Origin: Streptomyces luteolus
GTDB taxonomy: Bacteria > Actinomycetota > Actinomycetes > Streptomycetales > Streptomycetaceae
Length of the DNA stretch: 64,000 nucleotides
NCBI RefSeq assembly: GCF_029968015.1
Contig: NZ_JASCIS010000036.1
Span: forward strand, 1 to 64,000
Direction: 5' to 3'
Shown here: positions 9,292 to 16,153 of the stretch, in pieces
How the letters are laid out: every line of letters begins with the position of its first letter
Numbering within the stretch: the stretch's first letter is position 1
Notes under the pieces: generated by a model
What the model was told of the DNA's origin: nothing
Databases searched by the model: none
The model's input: only the letters and a program-made list of their open reading frames with translations
Made by a program: the position numbers and the translations under genes

Positions 9292-9330
9292 CCATGGACA
9301 AAGGAGCGGGAGTGGTTGGACAAACCATTC
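9292..9330 (-). promoter_or_regulatory. Candidate AraC-type operator upstream of GH101
   Basis: On the minus strand, TTTGTCCAACCA (core at 9317-9324) is followed 22 bp later by CTTTGTCCATGGG (9291-9303). The element lies 62-95 bp upstream of the GH101 start. It matches the pair before the GH35 gene in order, orientation and distance: GTCCAAYCA, 9-10 bases, then TTTGTCCATGG. Confidence 0.6.
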
Positions 9331-9347
9331 CGGCGAAGGCGCGCACA

Positions 9348-9391
9348 CACGCGTCCCCCGACCAGCCGCCGTGCGGGCCGGGGGACGCGTG
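9348..9391 (-). terminator. Hairpin terminator after the trypsin gene
   Basis: A perfect 13-bp stem, CACGCGTCCCCCG at 9348-9360 with its complement at 9379-9391, and an 18-nt loop. It starts 24 bp after the trypsin stop codon in the direction of transcription and separates that gene from the GH101 promoter. Confidence 0.75.
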
Positions 9392-9414
9392 GGTTCAGGA
9401 AACCGCCGGACGGC

Positions 9415-10212
9415 TTACAGCTCCGAGGCCGCCTTGGCTATGTCCGCGTTGAAGTGCGACACCTCGGTGTAGACACCGGGCTTGCCGGGACGGGCGCAGC
9501 CCTCGCCCCAGCTGACGATGCCGACCTGGATCCACTGGTCGGAGTCGTCCTTGCGGAACATCGGGCCACCGGAGTCGCCCTGGCAGGTGTCGACCCCGCC
9601 CTCGTCGATGAGGCCGGCGCACAGCTCCTCGCCCTCGATGAGGTTGGAGTACGCCTTCTTGCAGGTGGCGTCGTCGACGAACGGGACGGTCGCCTTCAGC
9701 AGGTGCTGCTGCTGCGCGCCGCCCTCCTTGTCGGCACCCCAGCCGGCGATGGTGAAGTCGCCCTTGTCGTAGGCGTCCGAGTCGGCCGTCTTCAGGGTGG
9801 GGATGCCGAGCGGCTTGTCGAGCTTGATGAGCGCCCAGTCCTTGCCGTTGCCGTCGTAGCCCGGGGCCTGGAGGACCTTGGTGGACTTCGCGGTGACGGC
9901 GTCCGGGGACTCCAGGTCCACGACGCCGCCGGTGGCGGTGATGGACGTGTCGTCACCCGAGCCGTCCACGCAGTGCGCGGCGGTCAGGACGATGTCCTCG
10001 GCGTACATGGAACCGCCACACCCCATGGAGAGCCGCACCATGAACGGGAATTCGCCCTGCTGGGCCTTGGTGCCGCCGACGACGCGGGTGGAGGGGCCGC
10101 CGCCGTTGTCGGACTGGGCCTGGGCCGAGGACAGGGGCTGCAGGCTGACGGCGGCGAGGGTGATCGCGCCGAAAGCGGCTGCTCTCTTGAATGAACCAAA
10201 CGGGTTCTTCAA
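9415..10212 (-). CDS. Secreted trypsin-like serine protease (SprT type)
   Basis: A 265-aa S1A protease very like Streptomyces griseus trypsin. It has a Sec signal of about 32 residues and a short propeptide ending at Arg43, followed by VVGG, the mature N-terminus. The catalytic triad is His80 (TAAHC), Asp125 (DWALIKL) and Ser214 (GDSGGP). Asp208 at the base of the S1 pocket predicts cleavage after Lys or Arg. Six cysteines fit the bacterial trypsin disulfide set. The TTG at 10212 was chosen because AAAGGAAG lies 4 bp upstream and it gives a normal signal peptide. The in-frame ATGs upstream add up to 39 residues that do not look like a signal. Confidence 0.94.
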   Translation of the reverse strand: MKNPFGSFKRAAAFGAITLAAVSLQPLSSAQAQSDNGGGPSTRVVGGTKAQQGEFPFMVRLSMGCGGSMYAEDIVLTAAHCVDGSGDDTSITATGGVVDLESPDAVTAKSTKVLQAPGYDGNGKDWALIKLDKPLGIPTLKTADSDAYDKGDFTIAGWGADKEGGAQQQHLLKATVPFVDDATCKKAYSNLIEGEELCAGLIDEGGVDTCQGDSGGPMFRKDDSDQWIQVGIVSWGEGCARPGKPGVYTEVSHFNADIAKAASEL

Positions 10213-10343
10213 CTGTCTTCCTTTCGTGGGGGGTTGCACGCGCACGGCAGCGCCCCGCCGAAATCCGATCGACATGGGCATGCCAAGCGCGTGCCTCGGA
10301 TTATTGAGGGCCGAACGGCGCAGGGGCAAGGGTCTGTTTCAGG

Positions 10344-10368
10344 TCAGGAGGAACAGCACGTTTCCTGA
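10344..10368. promoter_or_regulatory. Imperfect palindrome between the two protease genes
   Basis: TCAGGAGGAAC, five bases, then GTTTCCTGA, an inverted repeat with a two-base bulge. It lies in the divergent space between the trypsin gene and the putative metallopeptidase gene, 73 bp upstream of the latter. It could be an operator. No matching site was found elsewhere in the window. Confidence 0.3.
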
Positions 10369-10440
10369 CGAACCCCCGTACAGTGGAAGTCCCTTGACCG
10401 GCGTGTGGCCGGTCCCGGCCGAGCCGAAGGCGGTGCGGGC

Positions 10441-11325
10441 GTGACGTACGGCAGCGGACGCCCCGTCGAGCACGGATTCCCGCACCTGGACACGGTGCGG
10501 GCGGCGATCAATGCCCTGTACCGCCGCCTCACCCCCGAGGCGCTGCGCACGTTCGACACCAGCGTGGCCCCGGCGGACGTGGCCTTCGCCGACCAGGACG
10601 AGCTGCATCTGGGCGTGCAGCGGGTGGCCCGCGCGATGGTGCAGCACCTGCGGCTCCCGGACGCCCGGATGATCGTGAGTTTCCGTGCGATGGAACACGC
10701 CGCGAATGTCGAACTGGCCGCGGGGCCCGAGTACTTCATCGAGCTGAACGACCGATTCCGTACGCACCGCAGGGACATCGGCGCGGCCCTCGCCCACGAG
10801 GTCATGCACGTCTACCTGCACCGCATCGACCTCGCCTTCCCCGGCACCCGCGGCAACGAGATCCTCACGGACACCGCCACGACCTACCTCGGCGCGGGCT
10901 GGCTGCTCCTGGACGCCTTCCGCGAGGACGGCACGTCGTCGCAGAAGCTCGGCTATCTCACCCCGGAGGAGTTCGGGTACGTCCTGGCGAAGCGGGCTGC
11001 GCTCTTCGATGAGGACCCGGCGATCTGGTTCACCAGCCCGCAGGCGTACACGGCGTACGAGAAGGGCCGCGAGCTCGCCCGCGAGGACACGCGGCAACCC
11101 CCGCTGACCGCGGCGGGCTGGGCGGGCCGCCACCACTACGCCAAGGCCCGCCGCCGCGCCGCGGCCGCCCCCGCCGGAAACGTCCGCTACCGCTTCGACC
11201 CCGGCCCGCCGCTCCGCGTCACCTTCCCGTGCCCCACCTGCGAACAGCGCATCCGCGTCCCCGTCAGGGGCCGGGTCAGGGCGCGGTGCGGACTGTGCGG
11301 GACGGTGCTTGAGTGCGATACGTAG
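10441..11325 (+). CDS. Putative zinc metallopeptidase with C-terminal zinc ribbon
   Basis: A 294-aa conserved-type protein with no firm family name. HEVMH at residues 119-123 is a zinc-peptidase HExxH motif within a helical segment, followed by a downstream acidic NEILTDTATTYLGAGW that could supply the third ligand. The C-terminus (about residues 264-288) carries CPTC and CGLC, a rubredoxin-like zinc knuckle that could bind protein or nucleic acid. There is no signal peptide, so it should be cytoplasmic despite lying next to a secreted trypsin. The GTG at 10441 has GAAGG 10 bp upstream; a GTG at 10405 is less well placed. Neither substrate nor activity is known. Confidence 0.8.
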   Translation: MTYGSGRPVEHGFPHLDTVRAAINALYRRLTPEALRTFDTSVAPADVAFADQDELHLGVQRVARAMVQHLRLPDARMIVSFRAMEHAANVELAAGPEYFIELNDRFRTHRRDIGAALAHEVMHVYLHRIDLAFPGTRGNEILTDTATTYLGAGWLLLDAFREDGTSSQKLGYLTPEEFGYVLAKRAALFDEDPAIWFTSPQAYTAYEKGRELAREDTRQPPLTAAGWAGRHHYAKARRRAAAAPAGNVRYRFDPGPPLRVTFPCPTCEQRIRVPVRGRVRARCGLCGTVLECDT

Positions 11326-11519
11326 GGTCCCGCTTCGCGGGTGGCGGCCCCACTCCCTCACCACTCCACGTCGGGCAAGAACCTTACGGGTTGGGCGAGT
11401 TGGCCGCTCCCGCGCGGGCGGCGGTGGAACGGCGGTACGGCGGTCTCGGGCTGTGCCCCCGCACGCTGGTGGCGTTGCGGGGGCGACTGGTCACCGAGGG
11501 CCGGGAAGAAGGGCGGGGC

Positions 11520-13232
11520 TCAGGCGGCCGCGCGGCGGCCGCCGCCCTGGGGCCTGCGGCCCCGACCGCCCGAACCGCGCCGCGCACCACCGGACTTGGC
11601 GCCGGAAGCACCGGAAGCACCGGCACCGGCTCCGGCTCCGGCTCCGCTCCCGGAGCCCGACTGGCCCCGCCGCGCGCCCGCGCCCGTACCCGTACCCGTG
11701 CTCGTGCCGGAACCGGACCCCGACGCGGACGTGCCCGCGGACCGGGAACCGCCGCGGCCGCCGCCCGTGCGCGAGCGGGACCGCGAGGGCCGCGACGGTC
11801 GCGACTTCGCGCCCGCGCCGGAAGCCTGCTGGGGCTCCGGTGCCGGAAGCGTCACCGCCACGCCGGACGGCTCGCGCGCGCCCGTGATCCGGGCCAGTTC
11901 CTCGTCCGTCGAGCGGATGCGGGTGGTGGTCGCGTCGATGCCGGCGACCGACATCAGGCGGCTCATCTCGCGCTTCTCCTCGGGCAGGACGAGCGTGACG
12001 ACGCTGCCGGAGGCACCCGCGCGGGCCGTGCGGCCGCCGCGGTGCAGGTAGTCCTTGTGGTCGGTCGGCGGGTCCACGTTCACGACCAGGTCGAGGTCGT
12101 CGACGTGGATGCCACGCGCGGCGACGTTGGTGGCGACGAGCGCGCTGACGACGCCGGTCTTGAACTGCTCCAGGGTGCGGTTGCGCTGCGACTGCGAGCG
12201 CCCGCCGTGCAGCGCGGCCGCGGGCACGCCCTGGCCGAGCAGCCGCTTCGCGAAGCGGTCGGCGGCGCGCTTGGTGTCGACGAAGAGGATGACGCGTCCG
12301 TCGCGGGCGGCGATCCGCACGGCGACGGCCTTCTTGTCGGTCTCGTCGGCGACGTGCAGCACATGGTGGTCCATGGTGACGACCGCGCCCGCCGACGGGT
12401 CGACGGAGTGCACCACGGGGTCGCTGAGGAACATCCGGACGAGCCTGTCGATGTTCTTGTCGAGCGTCGCGGAGAACAGCAGCCGCTGCCCGTCCGGCTC
12501 GACCTGCTTCAGGAGGGCCGTGACCTGCGGCATGAAGCCCATGTCGGCCATCTGGTCGGCCTCGTCGAGGACGGTGATCGCCACGTCGCCGAGGGTGCAG
12601 TCGCCGCGGTCGATGAGGTCCTTGAGGCGTCCGGGCGTGGCCACGACGACCTCGGCGCCGCGCCGCAGCGCGCCCGCCTGCCGTCCGATGGAGAGCCCGC
12701 CGACGACGGTCGCGAGACGTATCCGCAGGGCGTTGGCGTACGGGGTGAGGGCGTCGGTGACCTGCTGGGCGAGCTCACGCGTGGGCACCAGGACCAGGGC
12801 CAGCGGCGCCTTCGGCTCGGCGCGGCGGCCCGCGGTGCGGGCGAGCAGGGCGAGGCCGAAGGCGAGGGTCTTGCCGGAGCCGGTGCGGCCGCGGCCGAGC
12901 AGGTCGCGACCGGCGAGCGAGTTGGGCAGCGTCGCGCCCTGGATCGGGAAGGGCTCGGTGACGCCCTGGGCGGCGAGGGTGCCGAGCAGGGCCTCGGGCA
13001 GGTCGAGCTCCGCGAACGACGTCACGGCGGGCAGCGCGGGCGTGACGGACTCCGGTACGGCGAACTCGCCCTGCGCAGGCACGGCGCGGCGGGGCGTGGC
13101 CCTGCGCCGGTTGGTGTTGCCGCCGTTCCTGGAGCCGCGGGCGGGACGTGCGGAGCTGGTCGTGCCGATGATGCCCTCCTGGAGCGTCGAGCCCCCGGTC
13201 CGGAGACCGACGGCAGAAACCGGGGCCCGCAC
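11520..13232 (-). CDS. DEAD-box ATP-dependent RNA helicase
   Basis: An RNA helicase of up to 570 aa with all core motifs in order: the Q motif (FPIQ), GRTGSGKT (Walker A), PTRELAQQ, TPGRL, DEAD, SAT, VATNVAARGIHV and HRGGRTARAG. The last 130 residues are a low-complexity Gly/Ser/Arg tail of the kind that binds RNA. It lies directly downstream of a cold-shock gene, which suggests a role in unwinding RNA at low temperature. The coordinates use the most upstream GTG, but that codon lies inside the hairpin at 13220-13251. The strongest ribosome-binding site (AGGAGGG near 13174-13180) precedes two ATC codons instead, so the true start may be ATC at 13172 or 13169, or GTG at 13082. Confidence 0.92.
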   Translation of the reverse strand: MRAPVSAVGLRTGGSTLQEGIIGTTSSARPARGSRNGGNTNRRRATPRRAVPAQGEFAVPESVTPALPAVTSFAELDLPEALLGTLAAQGVTEPFPIQGATLPNSLAGRDLLGRGRTGSGKTLAFGLALLARTAGRRAEPKAPLALVLVPTRELAQQVTDALTPYANALRIRLATVVGGLSIGRQAGALRRGAEVVVATPGRLKDLIDRGDCTLGDVAITVLDEADQMADMGFMPQVTALLKQVEPDGQRLLFSATLDKNIDRLVRMFLSDPVVHSVDPSAGAVVTMDHHVLHVADETDKKAVAVRIAARDGRVILFVDTKRAADRFAKRLLGQGVPAAALHGGRSQSQRNRTLEQFKTGVVSALVATNVAARGIHVDDLDLVVNVDPPTDHKDYLHRGGRTARAGASGSVVTLVLPEEKREMSRLMSVAGIDATTTRIRSTDEELARITGAREPSGVAVTLPAPEPQQASGAGAKSRPSRPSRSRSRTGGGRGGSRSAGTSASGSGSGTSTGTGTGAGARRGQSGSGSGAGAGAGAGASGASGAKSGGARRGSGGRGRRPQGGGRRAAA

Positions 13233-13251
13233 CGGCTGGTGCGGGCCCCGG
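13220..13251 (-). terminator. Hairpin between csp and the helicase gene
   Basis: A perfect 14-bp stem, CCGGGGCCCGCACC with its complement, around the loop GGCT. It starts 26 bp after the cold-shock gene stop. It should end the short csp transcript while allowing some read-through into the helicase gene. Confidence 0.8.
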
Positions 13252-13277
13252 CTGTGGGATGCGCGATCCCCCGGACG

Positions 13278-13481
13278 TCAGGCCGGGAGGATGTTCTCCG
13301 CCTGCGGGCCCTTCTGGCCCTGCGTGACGTCGAACGTGACCTTCTGGCCCTCCTGGAGCTCACGGAAGCCCGAGGTCGCGATGTTGGAGTAGTGGGCGAA
13401 GACGTCGGCGCCGCCGCCGTCCTGCTCGATGAAGCCGAAGCCCTTTTCCGAGTTGAACCACTTCACGGTTCCGGTGGCCAT
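13278..13481 (-). CDS. Cold-shock protein, CspA family
   Basis: A 67-aa single cold-shock domain that binds single-stranded RNA and DNA and acts as an RNA chaperone. RNP1 is KGFGFIEQ and RNP2 is DVFAHYSNI, both intact. The protein begins MATGTVKWFNSEKG, as in most Streptomyces paralogues. The ATG has AAGGAGA 6 bp upstream. The leader upstream is long and contains a stem-loop (13598-13627), a pattern known for cold-inducible csp genes. The DEAD-box helicase gene follows after a strong hairpin. Confidence 0.97.
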   Translation of the reverse strand: MATGTVKWFNSEKGFGFIEQDGGGADVFAHYSNIATSGFRELQEGQKVTFDVTQGQKGPQAENILPA

Positions 13482-13597
13482 GTTTTTCTCCTTCTGTTGG
13501 GGCAGATCCAGGGAGTCGCACCTCGCGGCTCCCCTTGTCGCGCTTGAGCCCCGTCCGGAGCGGCCGGAATAGAACCGGAACGGCCGGAAAACAAAAA

Positions 13598-13627
13598 TGC
13601 GCCTGAGGATCATTCCCGTCAGGCGCA
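13598..13627 (-). promoter_or_regulatory. Stem-loop in the csp upstream leader
   Basis: A perfect 9-bp inverted repeat, TGCGCCTGA and TCAGGCGCA, with a 12-nt loop, 117 bp upstream of the csp start. If transcription starts further upstream, it lies in the 5' untranslated region, where cold-shock genes often carry structures that change with temperature. Confidence 0.5.
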
Positions 13628-13688
13628 CATAAAGTTCATGGGTACCAAAACTGCAACCCGGTCACCCTAGCACGATTCGGGCCCCGCC

Positions 13689-13710
13689 CACGTGACGCGT
13701 GCCACGTGGC
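13689..13710. promoter_or_regulatory. Paired CACGTG palindromes upstream of csp
   Basis: CACGTG at 13689-13694 and the perfect 10-bp palindrome GCCACGTGGC at 13701-13710 sit in the 277-bp space between the TetR-type gene and csp. They resemble a protein-binding site. Which gene they serve is unknown. Confidence 0.35.
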
Positions 13711-13758
13711 CGGTACGAGGCCTCTGACCAGGGCATACGGGCGGTGCCGCAGGCCGCC

Positions 13759-14433
13759 TCACGCACGTACGGCGATTCCGTCCAGGACCATCGACAGGTA
13801 CTGCCGGGCGATCTCCTCCGGGCTGTGCAGTCCGCCGGGCCGGTACCAGGAGGCCGCGACCCAGACGGTGTCGCGGACGAAGCGGTAGGTGAGCCGGATG
13901 TCCAGGTCGGAGCGGAAGACCCGGTCGGCGACGCCGCGTTCGAGGGTGCCGAGCCAGGCCTTCTCGAACTTCTCCTGGGACGCGGCGAGATACCCGAAGC
14001 GGGGCTGGCGGGCGAGGTGGCCGGACTCCTTCTGGTAGATCGCGACGGCGGCGCGGTGCCGGTCGATCTCGCGGAAGGACTCGGTGACGAGGGCCTCGAT
14101 GGTCTCGCGGGGGCCGAGTCCGGCGGCGAGGACCGCGTCGTACCCCTCCCAGAGTTCGTCGAGGAAGGTGGAGAGGATCTCGTCGAGGATCCCCTCCTTG
14201 GAATCGAAGTGGTAGTAGAGGCTGCCCGCGAGCATGCCGGCCTCGTCGGCGATCTTGCGGACGGTGGTGGCGTTGTAGCCCTGCGCGGCGAATACCTCAG
14301 CGGCGGTCGCGAGCAGCTCGCGGCGGCGGTCGGGCGACGGGGGCACGTTCTTGGCGGTCTGCTTCGGGTTCTTGGCGGTCTGCTTCGGGTTCTTGGCGGT
14401 CTGCTTCGGGTTCTTGGCGGTCTGCTTCGGCAC
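13759..14433 (-). CDS. TetR/AcrR-family regulator, KstR2-like, with repetitive N-terminus
   Basis: A 224-aa regulator. The helix-turn-helix is at about residues 48-80 (ATTVRKIADEAGMLAGSLYYHF). The ligand-binding part closely follows mycobacterial KstR2: IYQKESGHLARQPRF, then RSDLDIRLTYRFVRDTVWVAASWYRPGG and a QQYLSMVLDGI end. KstR2 senses a CoA thioester of a steroid-ring fragment; a CoA-ester ligand is therefore a fair guess here. The GTG at 14433 starts a tail made of four exact PKQTAKN heptads (21-bp tandem repeats, 14348-14431) placed before the usual first helix. Such a basic arm could contact DNA or may be neutral. Its target genes are not evident nearby. Confidence 0.9.
   Translation of the reverse strand: MPKQTAKNPKQTAKNPKQTAKNPKQTAKNVPPSPDRRRELLATAAEVFAAQGYNATTVRKIADEAGMLAGSLYYHFDSKEGILDEILSTFLDELWEGYDAVLAAGLGPRETIEALVTESFREIDRHRAAVAIYQKESGHLARQPRFGYLAASQEKFEKAWLGTLERGVADRVFRSDLDIRLTYRFVRDTVWVAASWYRPGGLHSPEEIARQYLSMVLDGIAVRA
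14348..14431. repeat. Four 21-bp tandem repeats inside the TetR gene
   Basis: Units at 14348-14368, 14369-14389, 14390-14410 and 14411-14431 are identical except for the last base. They encode PKQTAKN four times at the N-terminus of the regulator. In-frame unit length means copy-number changes would keep the reading frame. Confidence 0.95.
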
Positions 14434-14474
14434 ACGTCCATTGTCCGCCCCGCGACCGCATGCCTGCGCATGTT

Positions 14475-15200
14475 TCAGGGCCGCACGATCCCCTGTCCCC
14501 GCGCCGCCGCCAGCCACGACGGGAACTCCCCGACCAGCCGGTCGTAGAGCACCGCGTCCGGCACCGCCCGAGGGTCCGCCCCGGCATGGAAGAACCCCGC
14601 GTTGTCCACCGCCCGCCGCCCCGGCACGGGCAACTCGTCCAGCTTGCGCAGGAAGTCGAACTGCTTGCTGTCCGGATCTCCGAAGCCGATGAACTGCCAG
14701 AACAGCGGAAGTCTCGCCGCCTTGCAGAGGTACCGCTCCGCGGCCGGGCGGCTGATCGGGCCGCCGTCCGTCTGGAAGACCACCAGGGCGGGTTCCTTCG
14801 AACCGCTGTCGAGGTAGTGGTCGATGACCGCGTCCATGGCCAGGTGGTAGCTGGTCTTCCCCATGTGCCCGAGCCGGGACACGATCCGCTCGACACTCCC
14901 CCGGTGGTCGTCCAGGGCGACGGAGTCGACGGCGTCGATGTCGGTGGAGAAGAGCACCGTCGGCACCCGCCCGTCGTCGTCCAGGTGCGCGGCGAGCCCC
15001 AACACCCGCTCGGCGAGCGCCTGGACGGTGCCGTCCTTGTAGTACGGGCGCATCGAACCGGAGTAGTCGAGGACCAGGTACACCGCGGCCCGCGCCGAGT
15101 CCAGGCCGTGCTTGGTGAGGCTGACGCCCGCGTGCTTGTAGAGGTCGACGAGGGCGGGGGCGGTCTCCTCGACCTTGCGCAGGGAGATGGCGGACGGCAT
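14475..15200 (-). CDS. VWA-domain protein, TerF-like
   Basis: A 241-aa cytoplasmic von Willebrand A-domain protein of the group linked to tellurite-resistance TerF. The MIDAS metal motif is in VYLVLDYSGSM (DxSGS), with further metal ligands likely in the GKTSYH and FQTDGG segments. The protein is full length, from MPSAISLRKVEETAPALVDLY to a short basic C-terminus. These proteins bind partners through a metal-dependent surface; no enzymatic role is known. There are no TerD-type neighbours here. It is upstream of, and in the same direction as, the TetR-type gene, with 41 bp between them. Confidence 0.88.
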   Translation of the reverse strand: MPSAISLRKVEETAPALVDLYKHAGVSLTKHGLDSARAAVYLVLDYSGSMRPYYKDGTVQALAERVLGLAAHLDDDGRVPTVLFSTDIDAVDSVALDDHRGSVERIVSRLGHMGKTSYHLAMDAVIDHYLDSGSKEPALVVFQTDGGPISRPAAERYLCKAARLPLFWQFIGFGDPDSKQFDFLRKLDELPVPGRRAVDNAGFFHAGADPRAVPDAVLYDRLVGEFPSWLAAARGQGIVRP

Positions 15201-15298
15201 GCGGCGACTCCTCACGGACGGCCACGAACGGCCTGGCTCCTGCCTGTTGAGGTTACGGCAGGCGCTGTTCCTGGTGTCGGACGACGGCGGCAGCCGGC

Positions 15299-16153
15299 TC
15301 AGCCCTTGACCGCCCCCGCCGCGAGGCCGGAGCCGAGCTTGCGGTGGACCACGACGAAGAAGATCATCACGGGCACGGTGACGAGCGTGGAGCTGGCCAT
15401 CACCGGGCCCCAGGCCGTCGAGTTCTCGCCGAAGAACTGGTAGATGCCCACGGCGGCGGTGTACTTGTCGCTGCCCTTCATGAAGGTGTACGCGAACACG
15501 AACTCGTTCCACGCGGTGATGAACGCGAAGATCGACGTGGCGACGAGGCCGGGCGCAACCAGCGGAAGCAGCACGGACCAGAACATCCGCGGCCAGGACG
15601 CCCCGTCGATGTACGCGGCCTCCTCGACCTCCTTCGGCACGGTCTGGACGAAGCCGCGCAGCGTCCAGATCGCGAACGGCAGCGACAGCGCGATGTAGAC
15701 GACGCTCAGGCCGAGCAGCGAGTTGAGCATCTCGTAGTCCCGCATCTGGATGAAGAGCGGGATGACGAGGGCCTCCAGCGGCACCATCTGCACGATCAGG
15801 ATCATGATCAGTACGGAGGTGCGGAAGCGGAACCTGAACCGGGCCACCGCGATCGCCGCGAACAGCGACAGCAGAGCGGCGGCCAGGATGGTCGCGCCGC
15901 CGACGATCGCCGAGTTCAGCAGATACGTACCGAAGTTGCCGCGCTCGAAGACAAGTTGGAAGTGGTCGGAGGTGACGCCGCTGGGCAGCAGGTCGGAGCC
16001 GCGGGTCAGGGCCTTCGGGTCGAACGCGGTGGAGACCATCCAGTAGACGGGGAAAAGCGTGAAGACGAGGAGCGCGGCGACGGCGGCGCCGAGCCCGAGC
16101 CGGCGCACTGGCGAGCCCTTGGTCTTGGCCTTGGTCAGGCTCTGGGTGCTCAC
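15299..16153 (-). CDS. Carbohydrate ABC transporter permease, MalG type
   Basis: A 284-aa inner-membrane permease with six predicted transmembrane helices. The cytoplasmic EAA loop that contacts the ATPase is EAAYIDGASWPRMFWSVLLPL. The GTG start overlaps the stop of the MalF-type gene by 4 bp (GTGA), so the two are translationally coupled. It is the last gene of a leftward three-gene CUT1 importer. No ATPase gene is present; in Streptomyces such importers usually share the MsiK ATPase, which would be encoded elsewhere. Confidence 0.95.
   Translation of the reverse strand: MSTQSLTKAKTKGSPVRRLGLGAAVAALLVFTLFPVYWMVSTAFDPKALTRGSDLLPSGVTSDHFQLVFERGNFGTYLLNSAIVGGATILAAALLSLFAAIAVARFRFRFRTSVLIMILIVQMVPLEALVIPLFIQMRDYEMLNSLLGLSVVYIALSLPFAIWTLRGFVQTVPKEVEEAAYIDGASWPRMFWSVLLPLVAPGLVATSIFAFITAWNEFVFAYTFMKGSDKYTAAVGIYQFFGENSTAWGPVMASSTLVTVPVMIFFVVVHRKLGSGLAAGAVKG

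Noticed and set aside
9311..9329. AGTGGTT-N5-AACCATT upstream of GH101 as a DasR site
   Set aside because: The arms recall the DasR element but the centre is five bases longer and lacks CTAG. The shared AraC-type motif explains the sequence better.
11326..11519. Possible small gene between the metallopeptidase and helicase genes
   Set aside because: An open frame runs through but has no ribosome-binding site and no recognisable product, and continues opposite the helicase gene.
14348..14431. Tandem repeats as a possible CRISPR remnant
   Set aside because: The 21-bp units have no spacers and encode an in-frame heptad.
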